A stretch of DNA of 64,000 nucleotides from Nocardioides ungokensis. Lineage in GTDB: Bacteria > Actinomycetota > Actinomycetes > Propionibacteriales > Nocardioidaceae. The stretch is taken from assembly GCF_013466985.1 (NCBI RefSeq), contig NZ_CP059164.1, positions 3,419,001 to 3,483,000 of the forward strand. The letters run 5' to 3'. How positions within the stretch are numbered: position 1 is the first letter of the stretch; the number at the start of each line of letters is the position of its first letter. The position numbers were made by a program, and so were the translations under genes. A model generated the notes under the pieces. It was not told the DNA's origin. It did no database searches and saw nothing but the letters and a program-made list of their open reading frames with translations. Shown here in pieces: positions 1 to 9,977 of the stretch.

Positions 1-1
1 T

Positions 2-490
2 CACGACGCCGCCGAGCACGGCGCCCTGCGCCTCGAGCTGGCCCACACCTTCGGGAACGGTCCGCTGGACGGCGCCTGGTGGCCCCACTCCTCCGACCTG
101 CAGCAGGAGGTGGCCGACCTGGTCGATCACTTCCCCCGTGGCCGCATCGACCACCTGATCTACTCGCGGCCGGACTGGGCCGCGGCCGCCACGCGGGTCC
201 GCACCGCGCGCGGCAGCATCAAGATCGGCTCGTTCCCGCGCGACGACACGCACGTGGTGCTGCTCAAGCTCGCCTCGCGACAGGTCGTCCGGCTGCTCGT
301 CGTCCCGCCGGGCACCGACGTGGCGAGCGCCCACCTGATGCTGCACCGGGCCTCCGAGCCGGACAACCTCGCCGACGCGGCCGAGCTCCTCCGCAACAGC
401 GCGGAGGACCAGACCGCCCCGGCCGACATCTGGTCCGACAACGGCGGCAACTACTGGGGTCCCGACCCGGTCGCGCCCTCCCAGCGTTGA
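2..490 (+). CDS. DUF5994 family protein, 5' end missing
   Basis: The reading frame is open from base 2 to a TGA at 488-490, so the start lies outside the window. The visible 162 residues begin HDAAEHGALRLEL and carry the LDGAWWPHS stretch that I associate with DUF5994, an actinobacterial family of unknown function. The protein looks soluble, with no membrane segment or signal peptide in the visible part. A start at 110 is possible but would cut off the conserved LDGAWW region, so the longer frame is preferred. It converges on the acylase gene, which ends 7 bases away. Confidence 0.75.
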   Translation, partial: HDAAEHGALRLELAHTFGNGPLDGAWWPHSSDLQQEVADLVDHFPRGRIDHLIYSRPDWAAAATRVRTARGSIKIGSFPRDDTHVVLLKLASRQVVRLLVVPPGTDVASAHLMLHRASEPDNLADAAELLRNSAEDQTAPADIWSDNGGNYWGPDPVAPSQR

Positions 491-496
491 GTCGCG

Positions 497-2899
497 TCAG
501 CGGCTGCGGACGACCTCCGTGGTGACGGCGTGGCGACGCACCTGGGCCGGGGTGAAGGCGAAGCGGACCCACTTCTTCTCGGCGAAGAGCCGGGTCTGGT
601 CGCTCGACCACGGCGAGCGCGGGTTCTCCGACTGTCCGTAGGTCAGGATCGTCCGCGCGCTCACCCGGCCTCCGGAGAGGAACGCGATCGCCTGGATGTG
701 CGAGGAGCCGTAGGTCACCGGCCGGTAGTGGTCGGTGTTGTCCTTGGCCCAGCGCGAGGCGAGCGCGTTGGCGTTTCCGGCCGCGTCGCCCGTGCCGCCC
801 CCGAGCGGGATCGGCGGGGCACCGCGGTCGCCGGCCACCTGCAGCGAGCCCCATCGTGCGTCGAACGGGATGTGCTTGGCCCGCAGCGCCGCGATCGCGT
901 CCGACATCGCCTGGACCAGCTGCGGGTTGGCGGTGTTCAGGTCGCGCGGGGTGTTCAGCGGGTCGTTCGGGTCGAACGGCGTCAGCCACACGCCCTGGTC
1001 GGGCAGCCGCGAGATGAACTCCTCGAAGATGGCGTAGCCGCGTGAGTCCGCGTCGGAGTGCCCGTCCCAGTCGTGCAGCGCCGTGCAGGCCTCGGTCTCG
1101 CCGGTCTCGTCGCACAGGGTGTCGAGGTCCCCGTTGGCGCGCATCACCTCGCCGGCCATCACCCGGTTCTCGTGCTCGTGGCCGCGCAGGCTGGCGGGCG
1201 ACTCCTTCTTGCCCTTCGCCAGCCGGTCCAGCACGTAGTGGGAGACCATCCGGGTGCGCATCGTCCGCTCGCAGCGCTCGCAGCCGATGATCCCGGCGTA
1301 GCCCTCGAGCGGCTGCTTCGGGTTGGGCAGCCAGTAGGAGTCGTTGGCGTTCATCACCCAGTCACGACGGATCTCCGACGGCAGGTTCCCGGGCCCGAAG
1401 ATGCCGGGGCGCTCGGCGTCGGCGTCGGTGCCCCACGCGCACGAGGAGTCGGCGAGGGTGCCGTCGAATCCGGGCAGTCCGGCGAGCTGGTCGAGGACCC
1501 GCCCGGTCGGCGTCATGCACTGCTGGGCCAGGGCGTCGGGCACGTTGGGCACGACCGAGTGGTCGGCGTACAGCACGTCGCCGTGGCGGTCTGCGGCCGT
1601 CGTGTTGACCCACGGCATCCCGCCGCCGGCGTCCTGCCGCCTCAGCAGGTCGCGGACGTCGTGCGCCTTGCCCATGTCGAGGAAGGTGTCGATCGTGCGC
1701 AGCTGCTCGGCGTTGGCGTCGCGGATCGCCCAGATGCTCGCCGGCGACCACGGCATGAGCAGGTCCGGCGCGTCGATGACGTAGCCCTGCGGGGTGCGGT
1801 AGAGGTCCTCCTTGGCCGTGCCCAGCGAGCCGTCCTTCCTCCGAACGGTCACCGTCACGTGGCGGTGCTCGAGGTCCTGCGGGCCCGCATCGGTGGTGTA
1901 CGACGTGGGGCCGGTCGCGTGGTACTCGTACGGCGTGAACCGGTAGGCCGTGGAGACCGTGTGGCTCCACGCCACGTCCTTGTTCCAGCCGATGTTGACC
2001 ACCGGCGAGCCGATCAGCGAGGCGCCGGCGACGTCGTACCGACCCGGGATCGTGAGCTGCTGCTGGGTGAACCGGTAGCGGCCCCGCCACGGGAAGTGCG
2101 GGTTGCCGAGAAGCATCCCTTTGCCCGTCGTGCTGGCGTCGCCGCCCACGGCGGTGGCGTTGGAGCCGAACGGGGTGCTCGGGTCCTTGCCGAGGCCCGC
2201 GAGCAGCTTGTCGCGGTCCACGGCGCCTGCGGGCGGGCTGGGCAGGTTGGGGTCACCCGGCGACGGCGGCGCGGCGTCCACGATCTCCTTGACGAAGACG
2301 CCGCTGGAGGCGAGCAGGTTGGCGAGGTAGACGCCGTACCAGAGGTCGAGGGGGGTCGCCTTCTCACGCAGGTAGCCGGCACCGTGGCAGGCGGGGTCGG
2401 TGACGCCCTGCGGCCCGACCTTCGCGAGGTAGCGGTTCAGCCCCGCCGTGTAGCCGCGGACCATCGCCCGCGCCTGCTTCCCCGGGCCCGCCACCGGGTC
2501 ACGCAGCAGCTTCTCCACCACGTGCCGGTTGCGCAGGTCGGTCACGAAGGCGTCGACCTGGAGGTTCGACGCGTCCAGCGTCACCTGGTCGTTGTAGCGA
2601 CCCTTGGGCCCGAACCAGCGCGACCGCTCGCCCCTCGCCGTCAGCAGGGTGTCGGCGAGGGTGCAGGTCGAGGTCTGCGCCGCGGCGTACCCGCTGCCGA
2701 AGCCCAGCGAGCCGAAGCTGGTCGCGGTGATGTGCGGGATGCCGTGCTCTGTGCGCCGGATGGTGGCGGAGTAGGCGTGCCCGGCACGGGCCGGCCGGGC
2801 CGACTGCGCAGCGGCGCTCGGCGCGGCGGTCGGGGTGACGACGGCCCCGAGCGGGACCAGGCTGGCGGCGGCGACCAGGGCGGTCAGGCGGGAGAACAT
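497..2899 (-). CDS. Secreted penicillin acylase family protein (Ntn hydrolase)
   Basis: An 800-residue precursor. The first ~32 residues are a Sec-type signal peptide (hydrophobic core LTALVAAASLVPLGAVV, then Ala-rich). Members of this family cleave autocatalytically into alpha and beta chains, and the new N-terminal Ser is the nucleophile. Here the junction PFG-SNATAV puts that serine at about residue 246. The downstream NPHFPW and VMNANDSYWLPNP stretches fit the conserved His and Asn regions. Full length is typical for the penicillin G, acyl-homoserine-lactone and lipopeptide acylase group. The substrate cannot be told from sequence; quorum-signal or lipopeptide deacylation are both possible. 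It appears to be a single-gene unit. Confidence 0.88.
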   Translation of the reverse strand: MFSRLTALVAAASLVPLGAVVTPTAAPSAAAQSARPARAGHAYSATIRRTEHGIPHITATSFGSLGFGSGYAAAQTSTCTLADTLLTARGERSRWFGPKGRYNDQVTLDASNLQVDAFVTDLRNRHVVEKLLRDPVAGPGKQARAMVRGYTAGLNRYLAKVGPQGVTDPACHGAGYLREKATPLDLWYGVYLANLLASSGVFVKEIVDAAPPSPGDPNLPSPPAGAVDRDKLLAGLGKDPSTPFGSNATAVGGDASTTGKGMLLGNPHFPWRGRYRFTQQQLTIPGRYDVAGASLIGSPVVNIGWNKDVAWSHTVSTAYRFTPYEYHATGPTSYTTDAGPQDLEHRHVTVTVRRKDGSLGTAKEDLYRTPQGYVIDAPDLLMPWSPASIWAIRDANAEQLRTIDTFLDMGKAHDVRDLLRRQDAGGGMPWVNTTAADRHGDVLYADHSVVPNVPDALAQQCMTPTGRVLDQLAGLPGFDGTLADSSCAWGTDADAERPGIFGPGNLPSEIRRDWVMNANDSYWLPNPKQPLEGYAGIIGCERCERTMRTRMVSHYVLDRLAKGKKESPASLRGHEHENRVMAGEVMRANGDLDTLCDETGETEACTALHDWDGHSDADSRGYAIFEEFISRLPDQGVWLTPFDPNDPLNTPRDLNTANPQLVQAMSDAIAALRAKHIPFDARWGSLQVAGDRGAPPIPLGGGTGDAAGNANALASRWAKDNTDHYRPVTYGSSHIQAIAFLSGGRVSARTILTYGQSENPRSPWSSDQTRLFAEKKWVRFAFTPAQVRRHAVTTEVVRSR

Positions 2900-2947
2900 G
2901 TTCTACCCAACGGGGTCCGCCCGCGGAGGTTATGGCCGGCAGAACTG

Positions 2948-3262
2948 TCAGAGGTACAGGCCGGTGGGCTCGTCGCCGAGCCGGTCCGCGGCGACCGCGT
3001 GGACGTCGCGCTCGCGCATCACGACGTAGAGCTCGCCGTTCACCTCGACCTCGGCCTTGTCCTCGGGCTCGAAGAGCACCCGGTCGCCGACCTCGACGGC
3101 ACGCGCGTGCGGGCCGACGGCGACGACCTTCGACCACGCCAGGCGGCGGGCGCCCATGGCCGCGGTCGCCGGGATGACGATGCCGCCGGAGGAACGACGC
3201 TCGCCGGACTCACGGTCCACCTCGACCAGGATCCGGTCATGGAGCATCTTGATGGGAGTCAT
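2948..3262 (-). CDS. GroES-like co-chaperonin paralogue
   Basis: A 104-residue Cpn10-fold protein: MLHDRILVEVD at the N-terminus, the mobile-loop-like segment with SSGGIVIPATA, and VEVGDRVLFEPEDKAEVEVNGELYVVMRERDV near the end match the GroES core. GroES normally caps GroEL in the cytoplasm. No groEL is adjacent, and the C-terminal tail RLGDEPTGLYL goes beyond the usual end, so this is probably an accessory paralogue and not the main co-chaperonin. It lies 48 bases upstream of the acylase gene in the same orientation and may share a transcript with it. Confidence 0.85.
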   Translation of the reverse strand: MTPIKMLHDRILVEVDRESGERRSSGGIVIPATAAMGARRLAWSKVVAVGPHARAVEVGDRVLFEPEDKAEVEVNGELYVVMRERDVHAVAADRLGDEPTGLYL

Positions 3263-3314
3263 GAGGTCAAGCTCGCTACTTGCTGGGACGGTCGTGGCGC
3301 GGCCGGCGGTGCGG

Positions 3315-3563
3315 TCAGCGGACGACCTTGCGGATGACGACGAAGACCGCGATCACGCCCACGACGCCGCCGACGGTCTTGAGGATGTTGTCGGTGCGCG
3401 GCTGACCCGTCCGGACGTCGACGTAGTGGGCCTTGATGCTGCTCACCTCGCGGCTGACGATCGTCTTCGGGTGCGCGCGGTAGAGGAGCTGGTCGATCGT
3501 GGTCGCCAGGTGCTGGCGCGTCTCTTCGATCTCGCGCTCGAGGGAAGACATCTCGTTGCTCAC
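3315..3563 (-). CDS. DUF3618 domain membrane protein
   Basis: An 82-residue protein starting SNEMSSLEREIEETRQHLATTIDQLLYRAHPKTI, the signature start of DUF3618: a short amphipathic helix with the ExTR..L..TIDQL pattern. It ends with one membrane helix (ILKTVGGVVGVIAVFVVIRKVV). The family is small and of unknown function, and is often found near phage-shock or stress-related membrane genes in actinobacteria. The ATG at 3563 is followed by a second in-frame Met four codons on, which could also be used. It is divergent from the peroxiredoxin gene with 58 bases between starts. Confidence 0.85.
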   Translation of the reverse strand: MSNEMSSLEREIEETRQHLATTIDQLLYRAHPKTIVSREVSSIKAHYVDVRTGQPRTDNILKTVGGVVGVIAVFVVIRKVVR

Positions 3564-3621
3564 CTGCGCAGGCTACCAACCGGTCACCCACGGGCCGTCC
3601 GCGTGTCCTACTGTTTCGGGC

Positions 3622-4095
3622 ATGGAACGGCTCTCTCCCGGTGACACCGCGCCCGACTTCACCCTTCCCGACGACACCGGTGCGGAGGTCAGCCTGTCCG
3701 ACCTGCGCGGTCGCAAGGTGATCGTCTACTTCTACCCCGCCGCGATGACGCCCGGCTGCACCAAGCAGGCCTGCGACTTCACCGACTCCCTGGACTCGCT
3801 GAAGGCACAGGGCTACGAGGTGCTCGGCATCTCCCCCGACAAGCCGGAGAAGCTGGCGAAGTTCCGCGACAAGGACGGGCTCACGATCACGCTGCTCTCC
3901 GACGCGGACAGGTCGGTGATGACGGCGTACTCGGCGTACGGCGAGAAGAAGATGTACGGCAAGGTCGTCCAGGGCGTCATCCGCTCGACGTTCGTCGTCG
4001 ACGAGGACGGGAAGATCGAGGTCGCGCAGTACAACGTCAAGGCCACCGGCCACGTCGCCAAGCTGCGCAAGGACCTGGGGCTCGACGCGGCCTGA
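3622..4095 (+). CDS. bcp: Thioredoxin-dependent thiol peroxidase (BCP-type peroxiredoxin)
   Basis: A 157-residue AhpC/TSA-fold protein. MERLSPGDTAPDFTLPDDTG leads into the active-site stretch TPGCTKQACDFTD, where the first Cys is the peroxidatic residue and the second, five residues later, is the resolving Cys of the BCP/PrxQ type. It reduces hydrogen peroxide and organic peroxides in the cytosol with electrons from thioredoxin. The ATG at 3622 is preferred over an upstream in-frame start at 3499 because the family begins at this point. The tRNA gene starts 7 bases after its stop. Confidence 0.93.
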   Translation: MERLSPGDTAPDFTLPDDTGAEVSLSDLRGRKVIVYFYPAAMTPGCTKQACDFTDSLDSLKAQGYEVLGISPDKPEKLAKFRDKDGLTITLLSDADRSVMTAYSAYGEKKMYGKVVQGVIRSTFVVDEDGKIEVAQYNVKATGHVAKLRKDLGLDAA

Positions 4096-4102
4096 GCCCT
4101 GC

Positions 4103-4176
4103 GCGCCCGTAGCCCAATGGGTAGAGGCATCAGGTTTAGGTCCTGACCAGTGAGAGTTCGAGTCTCTCCGGGCGCA
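4103..4176 (+). tRNA. tRNA with UAG anticodon (Leu codon CUA), class I shape
   Basis: A 74-nt cloverleaf: acceptor GCGCCCG (4103-4109) pairs with CGGGCGC (4169-4175) and the discriminator is A at 4176. The anticodon stem TCAGG/CCTGA encloses loop TTTAGGT, putting the anticodon TAG at 4137-4139. The T arm is GAGAG-TTCGAGT-CTCTC. The variable region is only five bases (4147-4151). CCA is not encoded. UAG reads the leucine codon CUA, and A73 suits leucine, but leucine tRNAs normally have a long variable arm. The D stem has three good pairs plus a C-A mismatch. Confidence 0.85.
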
Positions 4177-4236
4177 CCCTCCCCCCGCAGGTCGCATGGG
4201 TCAGCGCGAACCACGCGACCCTGACATCATCGACCC

Positions 4237-4827
<591 letters not shown>

Positions 4828-4831
4828 CCCT

Positions 4832-5458
4832 TCAGCCGACGACGACCTTCGCGACCCGGGGAGCGATCTCGCGCAGGGCCCGGCCCCGGTGGGAGATCCG
4901 GTCCTTCTCGGTGGGGGCGAGCTCGGCGGAGGTCAGCCCCTCGGCGGCGTGCTCGTCGGCGACGAACAGCACGTCGTACCCGAATCCGCCGCTCCCCCGC
5001 AGCTCGCGGATCACGCGGCCGGACATGCGGCCCTCGACCACCTCCTCGCCGCCGGCGTGCACGAAGGCCACCGCGCACGCGAAGTGGGCGCCACGGCGCT
5101 CGTCGGGCACGTCCGACAGCTGCTGGAGCAGCAGCTCGTTGTTGCGGTCGTCCTGCCCCTTCTTCGGGCCCAGGGATGTCCCCGACCAGCGCGCCGAGAG
5201 GACGCCGGGCATGCCGTTCAGCGCGTCGACGCACAGCCCGCTGTCGTCGGCCAGCGACGGCAGCCCGGTCGCGGCGAAGCCGGCGCGCGCCTTGAGCAGG
5301 GCGTTGCCCTCGAACGTCGCCTGGTCCTCGACCGGCTCGTCGTAGTGCTCCACGTCGTCGATGCCGAGCACGTCGAGGTCGGGAGCGTGCTCGCGGAGGA
5401 TCCGCTGCATCTCCTCGATCTTCTTGGAGTTGCGCGAGGCGAGGAAGACGCGGCTCAC
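4832..5458 (-). CDS. rdgB: XTP/dITP pyrophosphatase (HAM1/RdgB)
   Basis: A 208-residue Ham1-fold enzyme that hydrolyses XTP, dITP and related non-canonical purine nucleotides to monophosphates, keeping deaminated bases out of nucleic acids. Diagnostic stretches are [18 protein letters not shown] at the N-terminus, [15 protein letters not shown] with the metal-binding acidic residues, and [11 protein letters not shown] near the end. The GTG start at 5458 overlaps the TGA of rph (GTGA), so the two are translationally coupled. The same rph-rdgB order occurs in M. tuberculosis (Rv1340-Rv1341). Confidence 0.95.
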   Translation of the reverse strand: MSRVFLASRNSKKIEEMQRILREHAPDLDVLGIDDVEHYDEPVEDQATFEGNALLKARAGFAATGLPSLADDSGLCVDALNGMPGVLSARWSGTSLGPKKGQDDRNNELLLQQLSDVPDERRGAHFACAVAFVHAGGEEVVEGRMSGRVIRELRGSGGFGYDVLFVADEHAAEGLTSAELAPTEKDRISHRGRALREIAPRVAKVVVG

Positions 5459-6177
5459 CGGGACAGCGCCTCCGACTGCAGGCTGGTCAGGTCGGCGCAG
5501 CCCTTCTCGGCGAGGGCGAGGAGGGCGTCCAGCTCGGCCCGGTCGAAGGCCACGCCCTCGGCGGTGCCCTGGACCTCCACGAACTTGCCGTCGCCGGTCA
5601 TCACCACGTTCATGTCGGTCTCGGCGCGGACGTCCTCCTCGTAGGGCAGGTCGAGACGGGGTACGCCGTCGATGATGCCTACGCTCACGGCCGCCACGGA
5701 CCCGGTCAGCGGCTCACCCGCGAGCGCACCGGCCGCCCGCAGGTGGGTCACGGCGTCGGCGAGGGCGACGTACGCGCCGGTGATCGCGGCGGTGCGCGTG
5801 CCGCCGTCGGCCTGGAGCACGTCGCAGTCGAGGACGATGGTGTTCTCCCCCAGCGCCTTGTAGTCGATGACGGCGCGCAGCGACCGGCCGATCAGGCGGC
5901 TGATCTCGTGGGTCCGGCCCCCGATGCGGCCCTTGACCGACTCACGGTCCGAGCGGGTGTTGGTCGAGGCGGGCAGCATGGCGTACTCCGCGGTGACCCA
6001 GCCCAGGCCGGACCCCTTGCGCCAGCGCGGCACCCCTTCGGTGGCCGACGCCGCGCACAGCACGCGGGTCCTGCCGAACTCCACCAGCACCGAGCCGGCG
6101 GCGTGGTCCAGCCAGTTGCGGGTGATCGTGATCGGGCGCAGCTCGTCGTCGGCGCGGCCGTCGGCTCGTGTGGTCAT
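5455..6177 (-). CDS. rph: Ribonuclease PH
   Basis: A 240-residue phosphorolytic 3'-5' exoribonuclease that trims tRNA 3' ends using phosphate. It begins [20 protein letters not shown] and includes [31 protein letters not shown] and the [39 protein letters not shown] core typical of RNase PH. The ATG at 6177 matches the family start; the frame stays open upstream but shows nothing related there. It is the first gene of the rph-rdgB pair and follows the ABC transporter terminator. Confidence 0.96.
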   Translation of the reverse strand: MTTRADGRADDELRPITITRNWLDHAAGSVLVEFGRTRVLCAASATEGVPRWRKGSGLGWVTAEYAMLPASTNTRSDRESVKGRIGGRTHEISRLIGRSLRAVIDYKALGENTIVLDCDVLQADGGTRTAAITGAYVALADAVTHLRAAGALAGEPLTGSVAAVSVGIIDGVPRLDLPYEEDVRAETDMNVVMTGDGKFVEVQGTAEGVAFDRAELDALLALAEKGCADLTSLQSEALSR

Positions 6178-6230
6178 GACCGGCACCCTAGCCGGGTACG
6201 CCGACCGCCCCAGACCCCGGACATGGGACC

Positions 6231-6269
6231 GGGCGGGCCCACTCACCCCCGTGAGAGTCGGGCCCGCCC
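6231..6269 (-). terminator. Hairpin after the ABC transporter operon
   Basis: The arms GGGCGGGCCC (6231-6240) and GGGCCCGCCC (6260-6269) pair perfectly, and an inner ACTCAC/GTGAGAGT stem extends the helix. It lies between the permease stop at 6288 and the rph start at 6177. There is no clear U tract, as is common in high-GC actinobacteria. Confidence 0.6.
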
Positions 6270-6287
6270 GAGTTCGGAGGTGCGGTG

Positions 6288-7100
6288 CTACTTGACCTCG
6301 GCGCGCAGCACCCGCCAGGTGCCGACCACCAACGGCAGCACCAGCCAGAGCAGGCCCGAGACCGCGAGGTGGGCCCAGTCCGAGCCCGAGGCGTCGCCCT
6401 GGACGAGAGGGTTCTGGGCCGCGTTGAAGTCGATCCACGGCTGCAGGTCGGCGAACCAGCCCAGCAGCGAGGCACCGAGCTGGAAGAGGCCGGGCAGCAC
6501 GAACGAGTACACGAAGTACACGACGATGCCGGCGGCCGTGTTGAGGAACAGCATGCCGAAGGCGAAGCCGGTGGCCATGCCGAACACGTGCAGCAGGAAG
6601 TAGCTCAGCACCCGGACCGCGGTCAGCCCCCACACCACGGTGTTGCCGGTCAGGGCGCCGTAGAGGAGGTTCGCCACCACCGCGAGGACCAGGCCGACGA
6701 CGACCGCCGCCAGCGCGATGAGCAGCGTGCTCACGAACTTGGCCGCCACCAGTCGCATCCGCGACGGCTCGAGGGAGAAGCTCACCATCGCGGTGCGCTG
6801 GCTCCACTCGCTGGTGATCGACATGATGCCGAGCACGGGCAGCAGGATTCCCATCGGCGTGTTCATCGCGATCATGAAGTCGGTGAAGTTCACCACGAGG
6901 TCCTGGGCCACGACGACCCAGAGCTGGATCACCAGCACCAGCGCGGTCACGGCGGCGATGGAGATGAGCAGCCACCGCCCGGCCCGGGTGTCGGCCATCT
7001 TGCGGAGCTCGACCCGCACGAGGCGGGAGAACGGGATCGCCGAGGTGCCCGAGACGTCGAGGGCCGGGAGGGCCGGCTGGCCCAGGGTCTGGCTGGTCAT
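6288..7100 (-). CDS. ABC-2 type transporter permease
   Basis: A 270-residue membrane protein with about six hydrophobic helices, including [21 protein letters not shown] and [19 protein letters not shown], preceded by a ~35-residue cytoplasmic N-terminus. The arrangement is that of ABC-2 permeases, the ones paired with drug, antibiotic or membrane-stress exporters. The ATG at 7100 overlaps the stop of the ATPase gene (7097-7099), so the subunits are made together. The cargo is unknown; association with a divergent NarL-type two-component system suggests an inducible exporter. Confidence 0.88.
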   Translation of the reverse strand: MTSQTLGQPALPALDVSGTSAIPFSRLVRVELRKMADTRAGRWLLISIAAVTALVLVIQLWVVVAQDLVVNFTDFMIAMNTPMGILLPVLGIMSITSEWSQRTAMVSFSLEPSRMRLVAAKFVSTLLIALAAVVVGLVLAVVANLLYGALTGNTVVWGLTAVRVLSYFLLHVFGMATGFAFGMLFLNTAAGIVVYFVYSFVLPGLFQLGASLLGWFADLQPWIDFNAAQNPLVQGDASGSDWAHLAVSGLLWLVLPLVVGTWRVLRAEVK

Positions 7101-8011
7101 GCCTGTGCTCCTTCGGTGACGGCGTCGCGCTGGGTGTCGGCGGTGAGCGAGAGGAACAGGTCCTCGAGGCCGCCCTCGGCCGGGCGCAGGTCGATGAGGA
7201 CGATGCCCCGGTCCGCGGCGACGCGGCCGACCTCCACGGTCTCGGTCTCCACCCGCAGGCCCTCACCCGCGGCCGAGACGGCGATGCCCTTGTCCTTCAG
7301 CCCCGCCGCCAGCCCCTCGTTGTCGAGCGCCGTGACGAACGTGGCGGCCGTGCCGGCCCCGGCGATGAGCGACTTCTTGTCACCCTGGGCCACGATCTTG
7401 CCGCGCCCGATCAGGATCATCTCGTCGGCGATGATCTCGACCTCGTGCAGCAGGTGGCTCGAGAGCAGCACGGTGCCGCCCCGCTCGGCGTACCCCTTGA
7501 GCAGCCCGCGCATCCAGCGGATGCCGGCGGGGTCGAGCCCGTTGGCGGGCTCGTCGAGGATCAGCACCGACGGGTCACCGAGCAGCGCGTGCGCGATGCC
7601 GAGCCGCTGCCGCATGCCGAGCGAGTAGTTGCGGACCCGGCGGCGGGACTCCTTCTCGTCCAGGGAGACCAGTGCGAGCATCTCGTCCACGCGGCTGTCC
7701 GGCAGCCCCATGGTGCGTGCCCCCAGGGTGAGCACCTCACGCCCGGTCCGCCCGGCGTGCTGTGCCGAGGCGTCCAGCAGGACGCCGACGTGCCGGCCGG
7801 GGTTGGGGATGTCCTTGTAGTGCAGACCACCGATGGTGACCTGGCCGCGGGTGGCCGGCGTCAGGCCGACCATGATCCGCATCGTCGTCGTCTTGCCGGC
7901 CCCGTTCGGCCCCAGGAACCCGGTCACCGTGCCGGGCTGGCAGACGAAGTCCACGTCGTCGACGGCCGTGAAGCCGCCGTACGTCTTGGTGAGTCCTTCG
8001 ACCTTGATCAT
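7097..8011 (-). CDS. ABC transporter ATP-binding protein
   Basis: A 304-residue ATPase. The Walker A is GPNGAGKTT (about residues 38-46), the signature YSLGMRQRL is a variant of LSGGQ, the Walker B is [12 protein letters not shown], and the switch His is in SSHLLHE. The ~70-residue C-terminal extension is usual in drug-exporter type (DrrA/NatA-like) ATPases. The ATG at 8011 ([13 protein letters not shown]) is the natural start; the frame extends 22 codons upstream without conserved features. It energises the adjacent permease. Confidence 0.93.
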   Translation of the reverse strand: MIKVEGLTKTYGGFTAVDDVDFVCQPGTVTGFLGPNGAGKTTTMRIMVGLTPATRGQVTIGGLHYKDIPNPGRHVGVLLDASAQHAGRTGREVLTLGARTMGLPDSRVDEMLALVSLDEKESRRRVRNYSLGMRQRLGIAHALLGDPSVLILDEPANGLDPAGIRWMRGLLKGYAERGGTVLLSSHLLHEVEIIADEMILIGRGKIVAQGDKKSLIAGAGTAATFVTALDNEGLAAGLKDKGIAVSAAGEGLRVETETVEVGRVAADRGIVLIDLRPAEGGLEDLFLSLTADTQRDAVTEGAQA

Positions 8012-8142
8012 GGCGGACAGCCTGTCGCACGTCGGGATCCGCCGCATCGGACCCTGGCATCGGACCGGGCAGACCAAAGTAGGGGGCTCCCTGGACCCCG
8101 GGCGCCTGCGCGCACGTCTCCCGTCGGCCTAGCCTGTCGGAC

Positions 8143-9306
8143 GTGGAACGACCGAGCCCCGAGCTCTACCAGCCCGAGCTGACGCCGTGGCGCCAGGCCT
8201 GGCGCGTGCTCGGCATGCTCGCCGTGGTCGCGGTCGCCTGGGGCCCGATGGTCGCCCGCCAGGTCCACCGCCCGGGCCTGCTGTGGCTCGACGTGACGTG
8301 CGGCGTGGCCGCCTTCGTCCTCGTCTTCTACCGCCGCCGCTGGCCGGTGACGATCGCCGTGGTCACCGGCGCCCTGAGCGCGGTCTCGGGCATCGCCGCC
8401 GGGCCCGCGGTGCTCGCCGCCGTGTCGGTCGCCACGCGCCGGCGGCTGTGGCAGGTCGCGGTCGTGGGGCTGGTGAACCTGGCCGCCGGCCAGGCGGTCA
8501 TCCACGTCCAGCCCGCCGACGGCAGCCAGCCGGCGTGGCTGAACGTGACCGTCAACCTGGTGTTCACCGCGGGCGTGCTCGGCTGGGGCATGTACATCGG
8601 CTCCCGCCGCGAGCTCATCTGGACCCTCAAGCACCGAGCCGAGCGGGCCGAGGCCGAGCAGGAGCTGCGGGTCGCGAGCGCCCGCAGCAACGAGCGCGCC
8701 CGGATCGCACGCGAGATGCACGACGTCCTGGCCCACCGGATCTCGCAGATCTCCATGCACGCCGGAGCGCTCGCCTTCCGCGACGACCTGCCCGCGGACC
8801 AGATGCGCGCCAGCGCCGCGGTGATCCAGGAGAAGGCGCACGAGGCGCTCACCGACCTCCGCGGCGTCCTCGGCGTGCTGCGCGACGAGGTCACCGGGGA
8901 GCCGCTCGACGCGCCCCAGCCGACGTACGACGACGTGCCGGTGCTGGTGGAGGAGGCGCGACGCTCGGGGCTGCACGTGGAGTACGACGACCGTCTCGAC
9001 GCCGACCCGACGGCGGTGCCCCACGTGGTGGGGCGCACCATCTACCGGATCGTGCAGGAGGGCATGACCAACGCCCGCAAGCACGCCCCCGGCGCGCTGC
9101 TGACCATCCGGGTCAGCGGCTCGCCGGACGACGGGATCGACGTCCTGCTGCGCAACCCGCTCGGGTTCGGCGCCAGCCGCACCCCGGGTGCCGGGCTGGG
9201 CCTGATCGGGCTCGCGGAGCGCGCGCACCTGCGGGGCGGCCGGCTCGAGCACCGCCGCGACGGCTCCGCGTTCGTGCTCCACGGGTGGATACCGTGGGCG
9301 TCGTGA
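8143..9306 (+). CDS. NarL-type sensor histidine kinase
   Basis: A 387-residue kinase. Residues ~25-145 hold several membrane helices (MLAVVAVAWGPMVA, AAFVLVFYRR, LVNLAAGQAVIHV, LVFTAGVLGWGMYIG). A linker helix leads to the HisKA_3 dimerisation domain with phospho-acceptor His in ARIAREMHDVLAHRISQISMHAG. The ATPase domain has the N-box QEGMTNARKHA and a G-box GAGLGLIGLAERA. It starts with GTG at 8143 and its stop overlaps the regulator start. It is divergent from the ABC operon across 131 bases, so it probably controls that exporter. Confidence 0.92.
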   Translation: MERPSPELYQPELTPWRQAWRVLGMLAVVAVAWGPMVARQVHRPGLLWLDVTCGVAAFVLVFYRRRWPVTIAVVTGALSAVSGIAAGPAVLAAVSVATRRRLWQVAVVGLVNLAAGQAVIHVQPADGSQPAWLNVTVNLVFTAGVLGWGMYIGSRRELIWTLKHRAERAEAEQELRVASARSNERARIAREMHDVLAHRISQISMHAGALAFRDDLPADQMRASAAVIQEKAHEALTDLRGVLGVLRDEVTGEPLDAPQPTYDDVPVLVEEARRSGLHVEYDDRLDADPTAVPHVVGRTIYRIVQEGMTNARKHAPGALLTIRVSGSPDDGIDVLLRNPLGFGASRTPGAGLGLIGLAERAHLRGGRLEHRRDGSAFVLHGWIPWAS

Positions 9307-9968
9307 GCACTCGGGTCCTCATCGTCGACGACGATCCCCTGGTCCGGTCCGCACTCACCCTGATGCTCGGCGGCCAGCAGGACGTCGAGGTGGTGGGCGA
9401 GGCGAGCGACGGGCGCGAGGGGGTCGAGGCCGTCGCCGACCTGCGGCCCGACGTTGTCCTGATGGACGTCCGGATGCCCCGGCTCAACGGCCTCGAGGCC
9501 ACCCGCGAGCTGCACCAGCAGCCCGATCCACCCCGGGTCATCGTGCTGACCACCTTCGACGCCGACGACCACGTCGTGGGCGCGCTCGCCGCCGGGGCCG
9601 ACGGCTTCCTGCTCAAGGACACGCCCCCGCCCCAGATCCTCGAGGCCATCCGCAAGGTCGCCGACGGCGAGCCGATGCTGTCGCCGTCCGCGACCCGCAC
9701 CCTGCTCCGCAGGCTGCGCAGCGACCACGCCGACACGGGTGCCGCCGACCGGGTCGCCGAGGCCGAGCGCCGGCTGGCCCCGCTCACCTACCGGGAGCGC
9801 GACGTCGCCCTCGCGGTCGGCCGGGGGCTGAGCAACGCCGAGATCGCCGCGGAGCTCTACCTGTCGGTGCCCACGGTGAAGGCCCACGTCTCCCGGCTCT
9901 TCGACAAGCTCGAGGTCACCAACCGGGTGCAGATCGCGATGTGCGTGCACGACGCCGGGCTGGTCTGA
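9303..9968 (+). CDS. LuxR/NarL-family response regulator
   Basis: A 221-residue regulator. The receiver domain has the acidic pocket VDDD, the phosphorylated Asp in VVLMDVRMPRLNG and the Lys in FLLKDTPP. The C-terminal LuxR helix-turn-helix reads LTYRERDVALAVGRGLSNAEIAAELYLSVPTVKAHVS in pieces. The GTG at 9303 sits in a GTGA overlap with the kinase stop; a GTG at 9294 is an alternative adding three residues. Phosphorylated by the adjacent kinase, it probably binds the 8012-8142 interval to regulate the divergent ABC operon. Confidence 0.93.
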   Translation: MSTRVLIVDDDPLVRSALTLMLGGQQDVEVVGEASDGREGVEAVADLRPDVVLMDVRMPRLNGLEATRELHQQPDPPRVIVLTTFDADDHVVGALAAGADGFLLKDTPPPQILEAIRKVADGEPMLSPSATRTLLRRLRSDHADTGAADRVAEAERRLAPLTYRERDVALAVGRGLSNAEIAAELYLSVPTVKAHVSRLFDKLEVTNRVQIAMCVHDAGLV

Positions 9969-9977
9969 CCGACCCGG

